Source: Desulfococcus sp.
GTDB taxonomy: Bacteria; Desulfobacterota; Desulfobacteria; Desulfobacterales; Desulfosalsimonadaceae
Length of the DNA stretch: 8,088 nt
Assembly: GCA_024641805.1 (NCBI GenBank)
Contig: JAHECJ010000075.1
Span: forward strand, 1-8,088
Reading direction: 5' to 3'
Positions 6,046 to 8,088 of the stretch are shown one piece after another. Position 1 is the first letter of the stretch. Each line of letters begins with the position of its first letter. Made by a program: the position numbers and the translations under genes. A model generated the notes under the pieces. It searched no databases. It worked only from the letters and a program-made list of their open reading frames with translations, and was not told the DNA's origin.

Positions 6046-6717
6046 ATGGATAACGTTGTAGGCATTCGATTCAAGCCGGCCGGTAAAATTTATGATTTCA
6101 GCTGCGGATCCTTTGTTTTAAAAACAGGTGATCATGTGATTGTTGAAACCGAAAACGGCCTCGGTTTCGGAGTGGTGGCGACACCGCCGGCTCCGCGCGA
6201 AAACAGAGAAACTTCCCATCCCCTGAAAAAAGTATTTCGTCCGGCAACCGAAAATGATTTCAACCAGATTATGAAAAATTCCGAGATCGAGAACAAAGCA
6301 TACGAATTCTGCCGACAGTGCATAAAAGAGCTTTCCCTTGAAATGAATCTGTTCCGAACAGAGAGCAATTTTGAAGCGAGCAAAATCACTTTCTTTTTCA
6401 CCGCCGACGGCCGGGTTGATTTTCGCAAACTCGTCAAACTGCTGGTCAAGGAATTCAGGACCAAAATTGAAATGCGACAGGTAGGAATCCGCAACCAGGC
6501 CAAAATGTGCGGCGGTGTCGGCCGATGCGGCCGGGAGCTCTGCTGTTCCGCCTTTATGACAAAGTTTGATCCGGTCTCCATCCGGATGGCGAAAAAACAA
6601 GGATTATCGTTAAATCCGACAAAAATATCCGGTGTCTGCGGAAGGCTGATGTGTTGTCTGACATTTGAAAACGATACCTATGAAAAAAAAAGCCCCCAGA
6701 ATAAACAGAAGGAATAA
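6046..6717 (+). CDS. ricT: RicT/YaaT-like PSP1-domain protein
   Basis: This is the PSP1 C-terminal-domain family, called YaaT or RicT in Bacillus. There it forms the Y-complex with RicA and RicF, binds Fe-S clusters and affects RNase Y-dependent mRNA maturation; its role in deltaproteobacteria is less clear. The product has 223 residues. The N-terminus (VVGIRFKPAGKIYDF) is followed by the nucleic-acid-binding-like PSP1 core, with seven cysteines in its second half: C155 and C161, C166-C167, C198, and C203-C204. They sit in the family motifs CGRELCC (161-167) and CGRLMCC (198-204), and KISGVCGRLMCC is diagnostic. A TTG at 6037 would add three residues, but it overlaps the holB stop and lies too close to AGGA (6031-6034); the ATG at 6046 is preferred with an 11-nt spacer. 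It sits between holB and metG, as in many deltaproteobacteria and close to the Bacillus tmk...holB-ricT order. Confidence 0.92.
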   Translation: MDNVVGIRFKPAGKIYDFSCGSFVLKTGDHVIVETENGLGFGVVATPPAPRENRETSHPLKKVFRPATENDFNQIMKNSEIENKAYEFCRQCIKELSLEMNLFRTESNFEASKITFFFTADGRVDFRKLVKLLVKEFRTKIEMRQVGIRNQAKMCGGVGRCGRELCCSAFMTKFDPVSIRMAKKQGLSLNPTKISGVCGRLMCCLTFENDTYEKKSPQNKQKE

Positions 6718-6725
6718 CCGATTCA

Positions 6726-8088
6726 ATGACATCCCCTTTTTATATCACCACACCCATTTATTATGTGAACGCAAAGCCCCATCTGGGACACTTATATACA
6801 ACCATTTCCGCTGATGTTGCAAAACGGTTTCAGGCCATGCAGGGAAAAGACACCTTTTTTCTGACCGGGACCGATGAACATGGCGATAAAATTGTTAAAG
6901 CCGCCGAAAAGCAGCATATCACCCCAAAGTCATATGCAGATCAGATCAGCCGATTGTTCAGGGAGCTGTGCACTGATTTCAATGTCGACAATAATCATTT
7001 CATCCGGACGACCGATCCAGCCCACATTGCTGTCGTAAATCGAATACTGCAGCAAATTTTCGATTCCGGCGATATTTATTTCAGCGAATATGAAGGGCTC
7101 TACTGTTTCGGTTGCGAACGGTTCTATACGGACCGGGAGCTGGTGAACGGGAAATGCCCGGACCACGACACGGCCCCTGAAATTATCAAGGAGTCCAATT
7201 ATTTCTTCAAAATGAGCCGGTATCAGGACTGGCTGATCAACCACATCAAAGAGAATCCGGATTTTATCCAGCCGGAAAGATACCGGAACGAAACCCTCGC
7301 CTTCCTGCGGGAACCGCTCGAAGACCTCTGCATCTCCCGCCCCAAATCCCGGCTGGAATGGGGAATCACACTGCCCTTTGATGAAAACTACGTCACTTAT
7401 GTCTGGTTTGACGCACTGATCAACTATATTTCCGGCCTGGGCTTTCCGGATGGCGAAAAATATAAAAAATTCTGGCCCCATGCCAATCATGTCGTGGCAA
7501 AGGATATCTTAAAACCGCACGGCATCTATTGGCCGATCATTCTGAAAGCCGCCGGTATTGAAGTCTACCATCACCTCTACGTGCACGGCTACTGGAATAT
7601 TGGTGAAAGCAAAATGTCAAAATCCTTGGGCAATGTGGTGGATCCCCTATATCTGCAATCCACTTACGGCATCGATGCCACCCGGTTTTTCCTGATGAGG
7701 GAAATGGTGTTTGGCCTTGATTCCAATTTCTCTGAGGCCATCCTGGTCGAACGAATCAACACGGATCTCGCCAATGATCTGGGTAATCTCTTTTCCCGGG
7801 TGCTCGCAATGTTCCACAAATATTTTAAAGGAATCGTTCCAGAAATCAATCCAGCGGTCCGCAGCGGCGACAAAGCCGATTTATATGAAGATGCAAAACA
7901 GACCATCGCGGAATTCACCCTGGAAATGGAATCTTTCAAATGCCACAAAGCCATTCAGGCCATATGGAATTTTATTTCCCGAATGAATAAATACGTCGTT
8001 TCAACGGCACCATGGGAACTTGCAAAAGATGAAAATGAAAAAAACCGGCTGGCCGAAGTTATTTTCAACCTGCTCGAAGGGTTGCGGG
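6726..8088 (+). CDS. metG: Methionyl-tRNA synthetase, 3' end missing
   Basis: This class I synthetase charges tRNA-Met and initiator tRNA with methionine. The window holds 454 residues of the catalytic and anticodon domains; a full protein is usually about 510-680, so the end is cut. The HIGH motif is H19-L-G-H22, and the KMSKS loop is K296-M-S-K-S300 (SKMSKSLGN). The zinc knuckle is C127-x2-C130 ... C144-x2-H147, the single-knuckle CxxC/CxxH type described for Thermus MetRS, unlike the four-cysteine E. coli form. KDILKPHGIYWP (259-270) and VWFDALINY (226-234) are further conserved blocks, and the helical anticodon-binding domain starts near 345 (NTDLANDLGNLFSRVL). The ATG lies 8 nt after the ricT stop, and its ribosome binding site GAAGGA (6708-6713) lies inside the end of ricT at a rather long 12-nt spacing. 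It is the last visible gene of the HU-holB-ricT-metG run. Confidence 0.96.
   Translation, partial: MTSPFYITTPIYYVNAKPHLGHLYTTISADVAKRFQAMQGKDTFFLTGTDEHGDKIVKAAEKQHITPKSYADQISRLFRELCTDFNVDNNHFIRTTDPAHIAVVNRILQQIFDSGDIYFSEYEGLYCFGCERFYTDRELVNGKCPDHDTAPEIIKESNYFFKMSRYQDWLINHIKENPDFIQPERYRNETLAFLREPLEDLCISRPKSRLEWGITLPFDENYVTYVWFDALINYISGLGFPDGEKYKKFWPHANHVVAKDILKPHGIYWPIILKAAGIEVYHHLYVHGYWNIGESKMSKSLGNVVDPLYLQSTYGIDATRFFLMREMVFGLDSNFSEAILVERINTDLANDLGNLFSRVLAMFHKYFKGIVPEINPAVRSGDKADLYEDAKQTIAEFTLEMESFKCHKAIQAIWNFISRMNKYVVSTAPWELAKDENEKNRLAEVIFNLLEGLR

Noticed and set aside
6118..6600. Long minus-strand reading frames opposite ricT (160 and 149 codons)
   Set aside because: They are antisense to a strongly conserved gene, overlap each other in different frames, and show no family motif or ribosome binding site.
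6930..7490. Minus-strand frame of 186 codons opposite metG
   Set aside because: It lies entirely opposite the metG catalytic domain with its conserved motifs. Its composition is what the reverse strand of that gene would give.

Overview
This window is housekeeping chromosome, most likely from a sulfate-reducing deltaproteobacterium (Desulfobacterota, Desulfobacterales-like). That assignment is an inference. It rests on a Gram-negative outer-membrane gene (LptD) next to a holB-ricT-metG run, and RicT is otherwise best known from Firmicutes. It also rests on moderate GC content, a two-knuckle-residue (CxxC...CxxH) MetRS, and an HU-family protein ending in an FFKCGKEL-type tail. No sequence search was possible.

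Layout: (1) 1-1567, minus strand: thymidylate kinase (tmk), then after 45 nt a cysteine synthase of CysM/CysK type that runs off the left edge. (2) 1568-2257: an AT-rich intergenic region of about 690 nt between divergent genes. It holds a nested inverted repeat, possible promoters, a small hairpin and a short minus-strand open stretch with no proper start codon. (3) 2258-4540, plus strand: lptD, the outer-membrane LPS assembly barrel. (4) 4541-4721: intergenic region with a candidate promoter and a strong ribosome binding site. (5) 4722-8088, plus strand: a tightly packed probable operon of an HU/IHF-family protein, holB (delta' clamp-loader subunit), ricT (PSP1 family) and metG (methionyl-tRNA synthetase, cut by the right edge). 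Gaps inside this run are 28, 5 and 8 nt.

Functionally, tmk makes dTDP for DNA synthesis, holB is part of the clamp loader, the HU-like protein shapes DNA, metG charges tRNA-Met and ricT is linked to Fe-S and RNA-processing biology. tmk, holB and ricT neighbour each other in Bacillus too (tmk ... holB-ricT). Here tmk is separated from holB-ricT-metG and inverted, with lptD and the HU-family gene between them. The genes with clear functions are all recognisable housekeeping families. I see no convincing undescribed system; the least explained sequence is the 1568-2257 intergenic region. I saw no CRISPR array, insertion sequence, tRNA or rRNA.
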